A DNA stretch of 64,000 nucleotides from assembly GCA_024663395.1 (NCBI GenBank), contig JANFAH010000043.1, forward strand, positions 124,001 through 188,000. The letters run 5' to 3'. Positions 8,888-21,953 of this stretch are shown here, piece by piece. Each line of letters opens with the position of its first letter. Positions within the stretch are counted from its first letter, which is position 1. Source of the stretch: Pisolithus tinctorius. Its lineage: Eukaryota; Basidiomycota; Agaricomycetes; Boletales; Pisolithaceae. The notes under the pieces are model-generated. The model ran no database searches, was not told where the DNA came from, and saw only the letters and a list, made by a program, of their open reading frames with translations. The position numbers were made by a program, and so were the translations under genes.

Positions 8888-11800
8888 CTAACATGATGTA
8901 GATGACAACGTCACGGGGATCTCGAAATGCTGATCTACGTAAGATGCAGTTGTTGCAGAATCGAGGTTCATGAGGCGATCTAACTCGTTCCGGAGATCAT
9001 GCTGTAGATGTCCGAGCATACGTTGGGGCGAGAACGAGCATAATATCGCGAGGCCGGATAGCGAACGTGCTCGGGATAGCATGACGTAGGCATGTTGCAC
9101 TCCTCTGGCACTCGCCAAATCAATGATGATCTTGTTGAGAGTTGTGCCTTGAGCTTTGTAATCAGTAAAAGCCCATCCGGGGACTACAGGAACCTGTCGA
9201 TGGGTAATGCGAAATTTGCCTGCATGATCGGAAAAATAAGAAAATGTATATGGTTGAGGAAACACAGCGACGATGTGCGCATCTTCTCCTGGTAACTCTA
9301 GAGTAGATGCCGGAATGGCGACATACACGCAATGGATGATATGTTTCTCTTCGATGGTACAAAAGACGATGTCGCGCACGGTACCGCACGTGCCATTTAC
9401 AACCTTCCCAGCGACTGAAAGATTCTCGGTGATGAGAACGGGCATCCCAGGGAACAAGGGAAGACAACCTAGGTAATCCTTAGACTCCTTCGGTCGGACC
9501 AGTGCCAAGCGTTCATCCTCTTCGCCTGAGAGGCACTGTCCATTGCAGAAGTGTTCTGCATAATAGTACTGAAATGGCAAGTCGGCTTTGCGAGCGAAGG
9601 ATTTTGCCATCTCTTCATTCCAGCGGTCGCGCAGTCGACGTTCGCCAAAAACGATCGGTGTGTCGGAAAACTGCAAGAACTGCTCTTTACAAGTCCTATA
9701 CAATTCCGGAAGTAACCTTAGTTGCAGGCGATGCCAATCAGAGGGTGGGTTAGATATTGCAGTGGTGGCGGAACCTATTCTTATCCGCCCAAGCATCTCA
9801 ATGAATGTAGGATCCACTTTAGCCCGCTCATTTTGAATTAATTGTACGACATGAGTCAGCGATCTCCATAGAAATGCTCCAAATAACCATCATTGACTTT
9901 TCACGGTTTCAAACGAGCATCTTGATAAATTATTAATCACGGAATGGGAATACAATGCAGTACCATTCACCGGACAAAGTTGTGCCATATCGCCGGCGAA
10001 GATTACATTGACCCCTCCGAAAGGCATGTCTTTTTTAGCATGTTCGCCTGCCTTCGCGAGACTGATTCGATTTGCGATATCGGATAGCAGCTCTGCAGAT
10101 ACCATAGACACCTCATCCAATACCAAATATGTGACGTGCCGCCATATGTCTTGTAATTCATCCATATCGACGTTTCGGACATCGCTCTTTTGACGAGTTC
10201 TTTCTTTCGCTAGGGAACGGGTATTCATGAGGGTAAGAGCATGAATCGTATATCTGTCAATAAGACAAGCAGCACTACCTGTTGGTGCACTCAACAGGAT
10301 CTCGCGGGACTGACCAAGCTGCTCAAAGGCATCAATGATCGCTCGTATGATGTGGCTTTTTCCTGAGCCCCCGAGACCCATAAGGAACATTAACATTTGT
10401 TCCGGGTCATTCTGCAGCATGTGTTCGATTACAATCGTAAAGGCACGTCGTTGCTCTGCATTGTCTCATAAAGACCACTTCATGATCATATGTGATAGAA
10501 ATGACTCCCTATTAGTGTTCTCGGTCACTGACTCAGGATTGGATTGCTGAGACTGCAGGATGGTGACAGAGATGGCAGGAGAATAGCTTTCATCGGCAGT
10601 GCGTGGTCGTTTCCGAATTCCTTTCAAGTCACAATCATTGCTGGACTCAGCATCGCAAGCTCTATCGGGACGTTTTCGTTTTCACTGGGAATTCATGTAC
10701 GTATTATGAAGTGAAATTTGATCCTCAATACCAACTGAAATTTCCATGATGCGTCCATGGGTTGCAGAGGCTTGCCCGTCTCCTTGGCATTGCTCGTGAA
10801 GTACACAGGACATTGCAACAATGTCAACCTCATCCTGCGGTATCGCAGGCATTGCAGAATCTACATCATCATCACAAGCAAACGTCTGCGCACCAGCGTC
10901 CAATGCATGGTCCAAGTCCGAGTCCAAAATGAGCGCCTCTTTCAACAACTCAATGTCAAATTCACTGGAACGCGGCAAATGAAAAGATGCGGATGCTTTT
11001 GCTCGTAACGCCTTGGAGTTGTAATCATCACGAACTGTATCCTTCGCATCCTTACACTCCAATTCAATTACAAAGTTCAATATCATGTGCGAAGACATCT
11101 CTGAAAACTGATAAGCGTCAAAAGCTTCCGTCCAGCTGGTGTAATTCTGTAGCAGGTCAGAGGGTTTACGCCATGGCCGGAAAAGAAGTAACATGGCGTG
11201 GCAGAACTCCTCCATGCAGAAGTCGGATCTCCATGGCAAAGGTATGGAATCGCCTATCAGAACCGGTACAACGAATGTATTGTGGATACAGAGCTCGTGT
11301 GTAGTGTACTGTGGGTGAGTATGGTCTGCGAAGGGAGCTTGAAATCTACGAGAGTATGCTGGACGTTCAGCAGTGACAGTGGAAGTTTCACCCCCGTCCC
11401 CAGAGTGTGTGTCGGGAGTTCGTTCGGCCTTGCTCGAAGTCCACTTCACCTTTTCCGTTTGTTCCAGCAATTGCCATAGGGACATACCATCAAAGGGGGC
11501 AATGGTGGGTCGCATTAAGTAGTCCTGTGTCTTGGACACCACTGACAACGAACCGTTGGATGTGTGTGCTGTACATGTAGACCCACAAACGTAATCTGGA
11601 CAATCGGCCGAGAATCTTGCACTACACTGACATTCGCTGTCGATGTGAACCTTGTGAGCAATGCTTATGTCCACGAACTCATGAAAGCGAACGGTGCAAA
11701 ACTCATGACCCGTATAATAATCTCCACTGCCGACCAAATAACTCATGACCTGTTGATGTGAGACTTCACGTCTCCCCATCATAGCATTGACCGCCTTCGT

Positions 11801-14800
11801 CAGCAGATTTCTTTCACGCACAGATGATGAAGACTCTGCATCGTTCAAGAAATGTCTGTGGTGGTTTTCAATAGCGGTGCGGATAGCTTGAAGACCGACA
11901 TGGACCTGAAGGTCGTTTTTGGTAATGTAATCGCTAACATAGTAAGTCAATGCCTTTGCGACCGCACCCGAACCAATGAACTTAACGTCCATGTTACATT
12001 GGAGTAGAAACAATATAATATCATTATAATTGTTTACACGTGGATGAAGTCGTCGAAGAAGAATGGACTGTGTTTCAGGATCGACATAGGACTGTGCACG
12101 AACAGACCCATTGATTCGCATCCGACAATTCTCATCGCCGGGTTCTTCTCCAGGACGAAGATGCTTAAAACATGTAGGCATGTGTTCGTGCCAATTACAC
12201 TCTATAGCAAGGCACCGTACAAATTTGTGAAAAGCGTCCTCAAAGGCACTCTCCTCCATCTGTGCGATTTGAGGAGGCAATTGTAGACGGGGATCCGGCT
12301 CATCATCTCGCCGAATAGGCTTCGCAGGATTTGTTATCGTATTGTCCAAGTCGTCAGGTGTGCTCCCAGGAAGTTCACACTTAATAACATCCTCTAACCA
12401 GCCAAAAAGCAGGGATTCGAACTGTTCGTTGCCCAACATTAGCTGTCACAAGCGCTCTGGATTTGGATGACCATCTACCCATAGTAACAGATGGCAATGA
12501 AGCGTTCCTCTTCCTTGAGCCTCGACCGTTCCATAGTAACCCGTGCACTTTCCAAACAACCCGACGCCCTTGTTATACTTCACGACGATGTCTATAAAAC
12601 CCCGAATAATGACATCAAAGGCCTTTGCAGCAGCACCAGGATGTGACGCCACAAAAACAGCACGGTCGTATGCACTCAACAGCCGCCACCGTGAGACATC
12701 CATACCCCCGTAGTGAGTGACGAGGACGTTAGTCACATCGTGTGGATTCGACGTCAAAAAGAACGCAGGGGTACCAAGACAGCGCATCAAAGAACGAATC
12801 TCATTGCGCCGGCATAACTTATACCCGTCGCTGCCTGGCAGTGACCGACAGATCACATTTAATTCCCGAAACAATCGTAAAGCTCCCCTCTCACTGACAG
12901 AGTCTACCTTCGCCCTCGGATTGTCTTGCAATTTTTCGGCCAACGATGTTATGCTCGCCTCCGCCTCTCGGACATCATTCGCAAGGCTGTGATGACGAGC
13001 GGAAGGGATGCAGAATGCGGTGTTCTCACTCGCCGCTCGCTTTTGCAAAATATTCCAACATATAAACGGAAATGTCGCGTCCTGAGCAAAGGGTGAGTCA
13101 ACTTGCTGCAACAGATTTTTAAGTTGTCGTTGGAAAGTAATATGTTGATCAGGTCAGCGGGCAGGATGGTTAAACCCACCAATGCCCCAAGGATCGAGAT
13201 GTGGAAACACCGCAGTCAAAAACCCAGGTGAGTTCTCATTCATTAACTCAGAACCAGTCTGACTAACCAAAAAATTCTTATGATTTAGTGCATGAGCCAG
13301 AGTGGTGGCCTTCATTGCACGATGGGACCGCTCGGAGCGATCTCCATCAGTGTACGCGACCGTTTCCATAACCAGATCTGCCGCTAATGCAGACCAATCG
13401 ACACGGCCACCAGAATCACTCGCCTCATCATCATTGCGAAGATGGGTTATTTCTATACCCTGCAAAACCCCGGTGTCCTCGGTGCCTTTCACCAAGGATG
13501 CCAAATTTTCCGGACTGAATGAAATATCATTCTTCATATACCAATCATTATTAAATGTTAACCATTCGATGATACATTTCACTCTTGATTTACTGACAAG
13601 AACCGGAGGAAATCTCCGCAACGCATCTGCACTTGGATGGAAAGAACCCCCAGTGAACACCACACACACAGCCCCATGCAAATTACTCGGTGTCGGAGGA
13701 AGCACGTTTGACAACGCGGATGGATCCTGGGGTAAGAGAGCCATGTTACCTCTATTGAAGCGCTGACTTGCTTCCTCAGGGATGCAACCACCTCGAATGC
13801 TCTTCGTTTGATAATGATGTGTAATAACAGTAGCCCAACATGCTGCAATAAGCAACAGCTCCAGAGCACTTGCTGCGCGGATACTTTCCAGAACGTCTTT
13901 CGGCAATTCACTGAGACCGTAATACTGAAAATTAGCAATAGAATCCTTTGGTTGCTGCGGTGTCCTTGTGGTCAATGCTTTTTGACACGAAACACACATT
14001 CGTACCTCAGCGATATCATCCAAACAATGCATACCGTGTGAGCAAAGAATCGCTCCATGATATTTCTCAATATCATATGCCCGGGGTCGACATGGAACTG
14101 GTAACCAATCGTTCCTCAACACGGAAAGCATTTCAGTAGAAGGAATAACATCCACAAGTTCGCGACACTGGAACATTTGTGCACAGACAGCGCAGACTCC
14201 CTCGGCAAGACCCTGCGGTGACATGAGCTTCTGCCAATCACGGATGATGTCAAGCTTTTCACTTGATGATCTGATAGGGGGATAAACACATGGTCCCTCA
14301 TCAACGTCCCCACCCCTTACTACCTGTTGGCGTCGAGCGAGCTTCGCACTTCTCTCAACAGCTCTAACATCAGCAACGTTTGTCGCAAGCGAAGTCGCTG
14401 GTTGCAAAGCGGGAAGGAGGCATCTCCCTCTCTGAGTGGTTTTAAGCTGTTGAAAAACGTACAGCAGCGACAGACAAGCGGACATACACTCGTGAACATG
14501 GAGAGCATCAACACACCCCTGACGACGGAGATGACGAAGCAGGACCACTCCGTGAAATGCCGCAATAGATTTAACATCCTTCAACGTCAGGAAAGGATAC
14601 TGTTCCATGAACTCGCGCACAGAGTCTGCACGACATACCAACAATGATCCTCTAGGGTACACAGACTCAGCAGTAAATTCCTCATGTATAGTAACATGGT
14701 CCAGCATATATTCTCGTCGAATAAACTCATAGCTGATAGCAACATCGCTGGCACCAGCGATGTCAATACACAAGTGGCACATGCCACTGTCCATGGTCGT

Positions 14801-14953
14801 CTGCACGACGTTATCTGACATGATGTGTACAAACAAAATGCAGGAACCCCAACGCAACCACCCCCCCCCGGAAAGGAAATCGCATGTGATTGGACTTAAC
14901 GGTCCGGTATGATCGTTGAGGACAAAGAGTTTACAGACCTGGCCTGATGGCAT
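8888..14953 (-). pseudogene. Helitron Rep-helicase transposase with five in-frame TGA stops
   Basis: One frame of 2,022 codons from ATG 14953 to 8888 is interrupted only by TGA at 13156, 12448, 10684, 10468 and 9892. Helitrons transpose by rolling-circle replication. The N-terminal ~600 residues hold paired cysteines (CAVCAQMFQC, MCVSCQKAL) and the PKDSIANFQYYGL segment, resembling the DUF6570 region often found in fungal Helitrons. The Rep domain has the HUH-like GTLHCHLLLW (about residue 820) and a two-tyrosine motif YYVSDYITK (about 1000). The PIF1-type helicase has Walker A GLGGSGKS (about 1527), YLVLDEVSM, FAGDMAQLCPV and, near residue 1930, DYKAQGTTLNK with YVMLSRARS. At each stop Arg fits the surroundings, for example PER-L-stop-QLMLGNEQF. 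Helitron termini (5' TC, 3' CTRR with hairpin) could not be placed. Confidence 0.9.
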
Positions 14954-16099
14954 CCAGGAATAATTGTAGCATCATATATTTAAGGGAGAACATGAAAAAA
15001 TTGCTGATACTTGATGACTATTTCATGTATTTTGCTAATTTCACTAATTTCGCTAAGTAATATAAAACTTCTGCTTTTGTACAATGAAAACCATGTGCCA
15101 CTTTTCCTGCAGTTGTCCAATACTGAGTTCTGGGGACATGCGAGATCATGGCAATGATTTCAAACTCCTGCAGAGCCATTCAAACTCTGCTAAAATTTGC
15201 AAAATGGCCTTTTCTGAACCACAGGCTGTCAGTACTATAGAATAGAATACTGGTAATAAGTGTAGTATTATGTCCACTTTTTTGACTACTGGACTATCAA
15301 TTGACTGCCCTAAGTGTAGCAATTGTGTTGTATGGTTGACTGCCTAATAGTTGTCTGCTTTTTTGACTATCAAGTGACTACCAGAAGTGTAGCATTGTGT
15401 TGTGTAGTTACCTGCCTAATAAGTGTAGTGTAGAGTCCGCTTTTTTGACTATCAAGTGACTACCAGAAGTGTAGCATTGTGTTGTGTGGTTACCTGCCTA
15501 ATAGGTGTAGTGTAGAGTCCGCTTTTTTGACTATCAAGTGACTACCAAAAGTGTAGCATTGTGTTGTGTGGTTACCTGCCTAATAGGTGTAGTGTAGTGT
15601 CCGCTTTTTTGACTATCAAGCCCCTACCAAAAGTGTAGTACTTTGGTAGGATTCTCTGTAATGGGGCACAGCCACTAAGCCTTGAAAATTTTTACAAGTC
15701 CACAAAATACCCAAAAATGCACAATTGTGGACAGTAAAACTCACACCTCTTGTGCAAGGGGGCAAAGTCAACCAAACAAAGGCCTTTTCCTACTGTGGGG
15801 GAAGGCAAACTCAAGACAATACACAATCAAGATTGAGATATACAGGCTGCTGCACTACATAATTTGAGTGTATATCCTTCCCCTGCAGCCCTGTCATCAG
15901 CTTATATTGAGTGAGTGATACATGAGAGAGAGCTGCAATTCATGTTGGTCTGATTGGGGTGCATGTGCACATTGTCCAAAGGTTGCATCATACAATTGCT
16001 ATTCCTATCATATTTTTTAATAAAAAGCTGTCCAAATGGACAATATGGCAAGAGAGTGAGTGTGTACAATACACTCTCAGCTATGTGGCTAATTAAAGG
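14954..16099. other. AT-rich non-coding spacer
   Basis: No supported gene. It is clearly more AT-rich than the flanking Gypsy DNA and holds the 82-bp tandem repeat described separately. The upstream region and 5' terminus of the Helitron should lie near its left end but were not identified. A 61-codon frame at 15682-15867 has no features of a gene. Confidence 0.6.
15272..15647. repeat. 82-bp tandem repeat
   Basis: Units starting GCTTTTTTGACTATCAAG begin at 15357, 15439, 15521 and 15603, exactly 82 bp apart; the last is cut short near 15647 and a more degenerate unit precedes at about 15272. Each contains AGTGTAGCATTGTGTTGTGT and CCTGCCTAATA. Neighbouring units differ by only a few bases, so this is a minisatellite. 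Confidence 0.9.
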
Positions 16100-17061
16100 C
16101 TTTGGTTAGGAATGATCCCCATACTCCAGAAAGGGAGCATACTGCAGAGCATGAGCAAGACCAACTCAATCAGCTTCAGATGACATCCCCAAGTAGACAC
16201 AATTGTCACCATCCTCAGTATGTTGTACCAGATCCACCCATACCTCAACCAAATTTTGCAGAAACAGATCTGCCTGCTGGATTTTTGGTGTGTGCATGTG
16301 TAATCTCCACTTTCATACCAAAGCTAACCAATGAAAAATAAATATGAAATCAGCATCATGCACCTGTCCCAGTTGCCCAATATCCTGGTATACCATGACA
16401 CCTTATTGGGCACCATGAAGCTCAATGCATGTGACACCTACACCATGCATCCCCCCCTCCCCCACAACCAAGGATGGATGTACAATACTTTGGACATCAT
16501 CCACAACCCCATCCCCTGCAATTTCCTATTGCTGATGCACTGCCCCACATTGACTATGCAGCTGCACTACAGGCAAACTTTGAGCATGATCATAAGAATC
16601 ACTGTCAGCAGCATAGGAGATGACAACAGAGAGGGACTGTGCATAACCCTCCTATACTTGACAATGCTCAAGCTGGTCCTGCACCTATTCAGTTCCACCA
16701 GCATGTCTTTGACCTTCAGCAAAATGACTTTCAAGCAGAGGAGCAGAGGAGGTTTCAGTTACATCAACAACAAGAGCAGCAAAGGAGGTTGGAGGAGCAA
16801 CAACTGGAGCAGCAGCAATTGGTGTGGCAACTAGAGCAGCAAAGGAGGTTAGACAAGCAATGGCAAGCTCATCATAGACATCAACTCTTTATGCAGCAAC
16901 AACAAGAAAGGCAGAGACTACAGCAGTTACACCTGCAGGAGGAGGAGCAACAAGCTCAGCAACAGAGAGAACTGGAACAACAGCAACATCTATCCCAAGC
17001 ACTGGTTGAGTTAAAAGGCGAAATTGTCCATTCTCTTTCTCCAGTTGCCAAGTGCCACTAG
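16100..17061 (+). pseudogene. Gln/His-rich protein gene, decayed
   Basis: An exon ending near 16288 (LPAGFL) is followed by a plausible intron (GTGTGCATG..., branch-like GCTAACC, acceptor AATCAG at about 16350). The downstream frame then runs to about 17020 with three TGA stops, each where Arg would fit. The encoded protein is Pro/His-rich, then strongly Gln-rich (QQQEQQRRLEEQQLEQQQL and similar), a probable low-complexity coiled coil. No catalytic domain is visible. The end is ambiguous because sequence after about 17020 reads better on the minus strand as the neighbouring DUF6532-like gene, so the two converge or have been fused by rearrangement. Confidence 0.45.
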
Positions 17062-17933
17062 ATCCAGTCCTGGACTCAAATGAGCAAAGAGTTGCATGAC
17101 AGAGTCCTTGACAGGTTTAAGAATGTTGCCACATTCACCATTCACTGTAGATGTGAACTGTGAGAAGCAATAGTTAGCAATCATTTGCTGGATTGGGTAT
17201 TCTTCACTTACAAGTTGCTCAAAGTGTTCATACTTCATAGTCTGAGCCTGAAGCTCAGGGGGAACCATAAGGTAAAGCTCAGCACCATTAGCAATGGCCT
17301 TGGACTCAGGAGTTTGATAATGTATTGGATCATGTAAATCAAAGTTGGGAGGGCACACATGAAGAGGAAAGATGCTGCTAGGGACCCATAAGTGATAAAA
17401 GTAAGCATACTTCTTTGCTAGGGTGACAATGGCAGCATCCAGTGGGCCTTCAGTGATCAACTTGAGGGCCCAGGATCATGCTCTGGGTGCTACCTTGGCC
17501 ATAAATTTGTTTAGCTCATTCCTCATCTTTATTAGTTCCTCTCATAGGCGATTAAAGGAGACCTGCACTTGGCCCAGTGCCTAGTAGTGGTAGTCAGTAA
17601 CATTCAGTTTCATAGGCAGGTCAGAATGCGTACCTGGTGCAACTCAGCAGTGCTCACATCTGGTGCAGGGGCAGCCATAACCCTTTGCACCTCATTGAGT
17701 TCCCTGTCCAAGTTAGTGCCTGCACCTCTGGCCACCCCATGGTTTGCTGCACATGGGACATCCTCATCATTATTGGTATTCTTGTCAAGGCTATCATGGC
17801 CCACAGAATCGATGTCTAGAGTAAAATCCTCAGACATCACTGGAAACTGATAAAACAGACCTAGTTGAGGTTGCAGCTGATGTTCCATGACCAGTGTGTA
17901 ACAAATCAGGGGTGAGGTCCTCATACTAAACAT
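17011..17933 (-). pseudogene. DUF6532-like protein remnant
   Basis: The part at 17460-17011 (ITEGPLDAAIVTLAKKYAYF, then a region with HYQTPESKAIANGAELYLMV) resembles the DUF6532 family, which is very abundant in Agaricomycete genomes and of unknown function; this assignment is from memory of the family and was not searched. Upstream, RNELNKFMAKVAPRA and a TGA, then a poorly conserved region up to 17933, would be its N-terminal part. It is broken by TGA codons and frame changes. Confidence 0.4.
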
Positions 17934-18391
17934 TGGAGCTGATCAGATCCTTTTGAAGGGTGTTCAATGAGGCAAAAGACAGAAATGAAGTTGACTAACT
18001 GTTTATGCCAGTGCAACATTGTTGAGGTATCTTACCTTACTGTTACCAACCAGTAGAGCATACCAATAGCCAGGAGAACCAATCAGAATGGTGATAAGAG
18101 CAGACTTACCATTTGAACATGTCTGTAGGAGTAATATCATTTGATGTAGTCCAGATGAAGGCCCCACTGCCACTGCTTTGATGTTATTGAGTTGACATCA
18201 TGATGTCAGTAAACATGCAATATTATGACTCAAGAGATTGGAATTAGAACTCAAACATAGTGACAATGATTTGAGGGGTAAACCATATCATTGTTAGAGA
18301 TCTGATCCAGTGAGAGATTCAGAATACACTAGCACAGAACATTGGTATGAGGAAAAGAGAGCAGCTATCTAAAGTACAACATAACATTTCC
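17934..18391. other. Spacer between the DUF6532-like and transposase remnants
   Basis: No supported coding segment, RNA gene or repeat seen. Confidence 0.5.
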
Positions 18392-20414
18392 TTACTCCTG
18401 GTCTAGATGATGCCTGTTCCACTCATTGATGTGATGAAACATGTCTCCATCAATGTGCTCCACCACAAAATATTCATCTTTATATTTGGGGTCAGGGTAC
18501 AGCAACACTCCCCTAACAATGGACCAGATGGGGATGAATATTGACACTGTGTAGGGACATGCTTTAATGCACATGAGCCTGAAGGCATTGTCAAAGGAGT
18601 TGTGAGCTGCATTGATGTTGGTTGTATAGGGGCAAATGAGAGCAAATTGATAGGTGCTGAAGTCAGGAATGTTGCATGAAAACATGAATACCAAGTGAGC
18701 AAAAGCAATCTCACTATGTGAAAGCTGAAAGAGTACAGTGTCATAACAAGGCTTGCCATGGAACAAAGGGTTGCATCATAGGTAGTCAGTAGCTTGCCAC
18801 CAGTCCATCCTTGATTCATAATTTACCTTGAGGTAAGCATGTTCCTGCAACTACAAGCATAGGTCATTGTTGTGAGATGGGGTAATGACTACTATGCAAC
18901 ATGGCAAAACATACCTGGAACATTTCAGCAAATGAGATGTTTTTCCAAGAATTCTGGTCACAATTGAGGTAAATAGGAAGGCACTGATTAATGAACCAAG
19001 TAAGCCTCTGATGGAAACCTTGGAATTCTTGCTGTGAAGCATGGTCACAAATGATCAATTGAATGCTCTTTGGTGACTGCAGTGAACCAAGCTTAACATG
19101 CTTGCTGAAACTCATGAGGACATCCTTGTCACCCCCACCATCAATATCATCATCATTGCAATCTTGCTGTGTATGATTAGCTTCAGCATCCACCTGGTTC
19201 CTAATTAGTTTCATGGCTAAGTGGTGGTGGTTGACACAAAGGACCTATGTGACTTCAGGTCAGTGGGACTGAGTGAGATGAGAAGAGCAGAAGCTGGATG
19301 CACCTGAACAACAATGTCCTTACCATTTGAGCAGTCCTGATACACATCTTTAAGTGAGCTGTGCATTTTCTTGTTGGGCCACATGCTGTAGTTATGGCCT
19401 GCTCCTTTATTCCAAATGTACCACACAACATGTTTCCAAAGATGGACCTTTGGAAAATTCCAGTCTGTTTTGAGGTGTTCTGCTAGCTCACCATTAGCCA
19501 CATGGGAGACATACTCCTAGGTCAGAGCAGGCGATCAACAGTCAACTCTAACAGCAAGGAAATATCACATACCTTTAGCTCACTCCCAAAAACAAACTGC
19601 TCCCTCTCTATCAATTCAAGGGTCCTGTCAGTGTGCATGTCCAGCCCAATGAGACTGCCCAATTCCAAGTAGCTGCAGAGCATCTGTAGGAGCTGGTAGC
19701 CTTCACAGCTTATGTCATTTGTCAGAATATTCAAAGCAGTGTAGAAGGTTTGCTTCTGAGTTCATTAGCTTATGCTGGGAAGTCAAAAGAAGAATCTCAC
19801 TTGCACAAGATCTTAGAGTTTGTTCCCATCAGCATAGCTTACATGTAGGATGCCATTGAAGTGTGCCAAACCTCACCAGCTTGGAAATTCTGCAAGCCTG
19901 CATTCAATTTAGGATTAGGATCTCTTAGCAAAGTAAATAGAGGGTAGTATGTACTGCTCCTCAAGTTGCACTGCATACTTACATGGTAATTTACTTAAAA
20001 TAATCTTGAGTTCTTTGAGTGAGTGGTGCCCAAAAAGACCATCATGCAGAGCATGGAGGTGGTTGAAGCTCACAGCTTCCTCCAGCTCTGAGTTCTCAAC
20101 CTTCCAGAAAATGTTCTTGTGATTTGGTTACATGGTTGGTAAGAGTCACTAATAAATACAAAACTCACCACAACTGGCCAAAGCCCAAGGGCTTTGAGGA
20201 TCAGTTCACTGGCTGACTTCTTTTCCTGATAGATGGTGAGGGCTTCTTTTGCCTGTCTTGTGGTACATGTTGGAAATGATTTGGCAAGCTGGGATAACTC
20301 CTCAAGGGGAACCAAACAAACTGGGCATGGACATTTACTCTTCATGCCTTGAATTAGGCTCATCATGCATCTAATGTCAACATTAGGAATTCTAGTATGT
20401 AGGAGGCATGACAA
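18392..20414 (-). pseudogene. Plavaka/KDZ-like DNA transposase remnant
   Basis: Minus-strand exons in several frames read in order like a large DDE transposase family of Agaricomycetes often annotated Plavaka or KDZ. At 20414-20160 there is CPCPVCLVPLEELSQL and ILKALGLWPVV; at 19734-19522 GYQLLQMLCSYLEL...DMHTDRTLELI; at 19501-19217 DWNFPKVHLWKHV and NYSMWPNKKMHSSLKD; at 19214-18864 KHVKLGSLQSPK; at 18766-18392 the C-terminal SIVRGVLLYPDPKY and EHIDGDMFHHIN. Some gaps may be introns, others are decay. The N-terminal half is missing or beyond recognition. No terminal inverted repeats were found. The family name is from memory and was not searched. Confidence 0.6.
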
Positions 20415-20639
20415 AGTAATAGAATATTGTCTTCACATGAGTGGCTGTGTAGCCATGTGCCTCATTTTTCCTTTCCTCCATCATCATCAGAACCCAGCCC
20501 ACAGCATGGGCTTCTCAGCATTCAGTTTTCACTCCCTTTTCCTGTTGCTCCTTAATTCCAACTAATCAAGTCACTCCTTTCCACCATTTTCAAGGATCTC
20601 CCCATTCATGCCCCAGATCACAGGTGATCTCAGGCTCCT

Positions 20640-21522
20640 CAACACCACAACCATGGACACCCAACAACCTCAACAACCCCAGTGACCCGACTTCAATCTA
20701 CTGGCCTTCCAGCACATAGTAGAGCTTGTGATGGCAGGGGCAAACCTGTCCTGGGAGGGGGCCATTGAAGCTTTGGAACAGCACTGGGACCAGAACAACC
20801 CACTGGGTGAACAACAGCAAGAAAACCAGCCACAACAGGAAGAAGAACACAGACTCCCTCCCCCCCTGGTCCACCCACCAGCCACTGACCCCGAATATCC
20901 TCCCCAATGCACCCAGAGACAAACCCCCCTGCCTTTGACACGGACACCATAGTGTCCACCAACCTACCGACCCAACCAGCCAAATACACCCTCAAGAAGA
21001 TAGAAGCATTCAAATTCGTACACATGAGGTATTTTATGAGGGAAGGGTTACAGGAAGCTGCACAAACAGTCAGGTGACTTGAGGGGAATGACACACTAGC
21101 CATCACCCAGGCTGGCAAAGGTAATGTGACATTGTGCACTGCCAACTCTCTAACTGCCTCCAAGAATGCCAAACCAGACCATGGGCTAACCTTTGCAGAA
21201 TACATGTATGCCAAGAATCACTTCCTAACATGCATTGAAAATGCAGGCTGGGGCAACAAATTAGTAGACACGTTCAATTGGTTCTTCCACAGATTAGACA
21301 ACCACCACCTTCAAGGCTGGGGGGACTGAGGAGAGTGAACGCTCCTACACTACACTTCTAAAGTCCAGCAAGACTGGCATGACAAGGCCACATGGAACCA
21401 AGCTTACAACATTGGGATCATCAATGAAGACCTACTAGCAGACATCAGGCAAGACTTAGACACCAAAGACATCCATTCAGGAATTGACCAGGTCAGTAAC
21501 TTCCCCCAGACCCTCCTGTAAC
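20640..21522 (+). pseudogene. Gag-like protein remnant of unknown family
   Basis: The frame starts in a Pro/Gln-rich region (FQHIVELVMAGANLSWEGAI) that shifts frame between about 20940 and 20982, then continues KKIEAFKFVHMRYFMREGLQ, LTFAEYMYAKNHFL and YNIGIINEDLLADIRQD to a stop near 21522. It has three TGA codons (about 21075, 21327, 21336), each at a likely former CGA. Similar sequences are common near retroelements in Agaricomycetes and I take it for a gag-like ORF, without a named family. It lies head-to-head with the transposase remnant. Confidence 0.4.
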
Positions 21523-21953
21523 AACAGAACACCAGACTGATGACCCAACCCCCACCGCTTCCCCCACTGCCAACCCACCCCTGTCTTGTGATACCACATC
21601 CCACTGCTGCTGCTCAATGGCCTGTCCACATGCTGCTGCCTAACAATGGCCATGCCCCCTCACCCTCCTGCCTGCTGACCACTTGCACTGCTCACTGCTG
21701 CCACCTGCTGCTGCTACCCACTGCTGCTACCTGATCATGCTACCTGCTGCTGCTGCCCATGTGCCAATGGACATTCACCACCATCCCTCGCTACCCCACC
21801 CCAAACCAAATGCTACCCCACACCACTGACCACAACCATGTTGCCCAACAGCTCCAATGCAGCCATGTCCCCCACATAGAGACCACAGAGAGAGGGTGAC
21901 AACCCTACCAATTCCCAAGATGCAGACCCTCCTGCTCCCCATCCCCCAGGTTC
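21523..21953. other. Low-complexity C/T/G-rich spacer
   Basis: Runs of CTGCTG and CCCCAC-type simple sequence (mostly 21600-21740), no gene recognised. The 3' LTR of Gypsy D begins at its right end. Confidence 0.6.

Noticed and set aside
15357..15647. 82-bp repeats considered as a CRISPR array
   Set aside because: The whole 82-bp unit is repeated with no variable spacers, and the DNA is eukaryotic.
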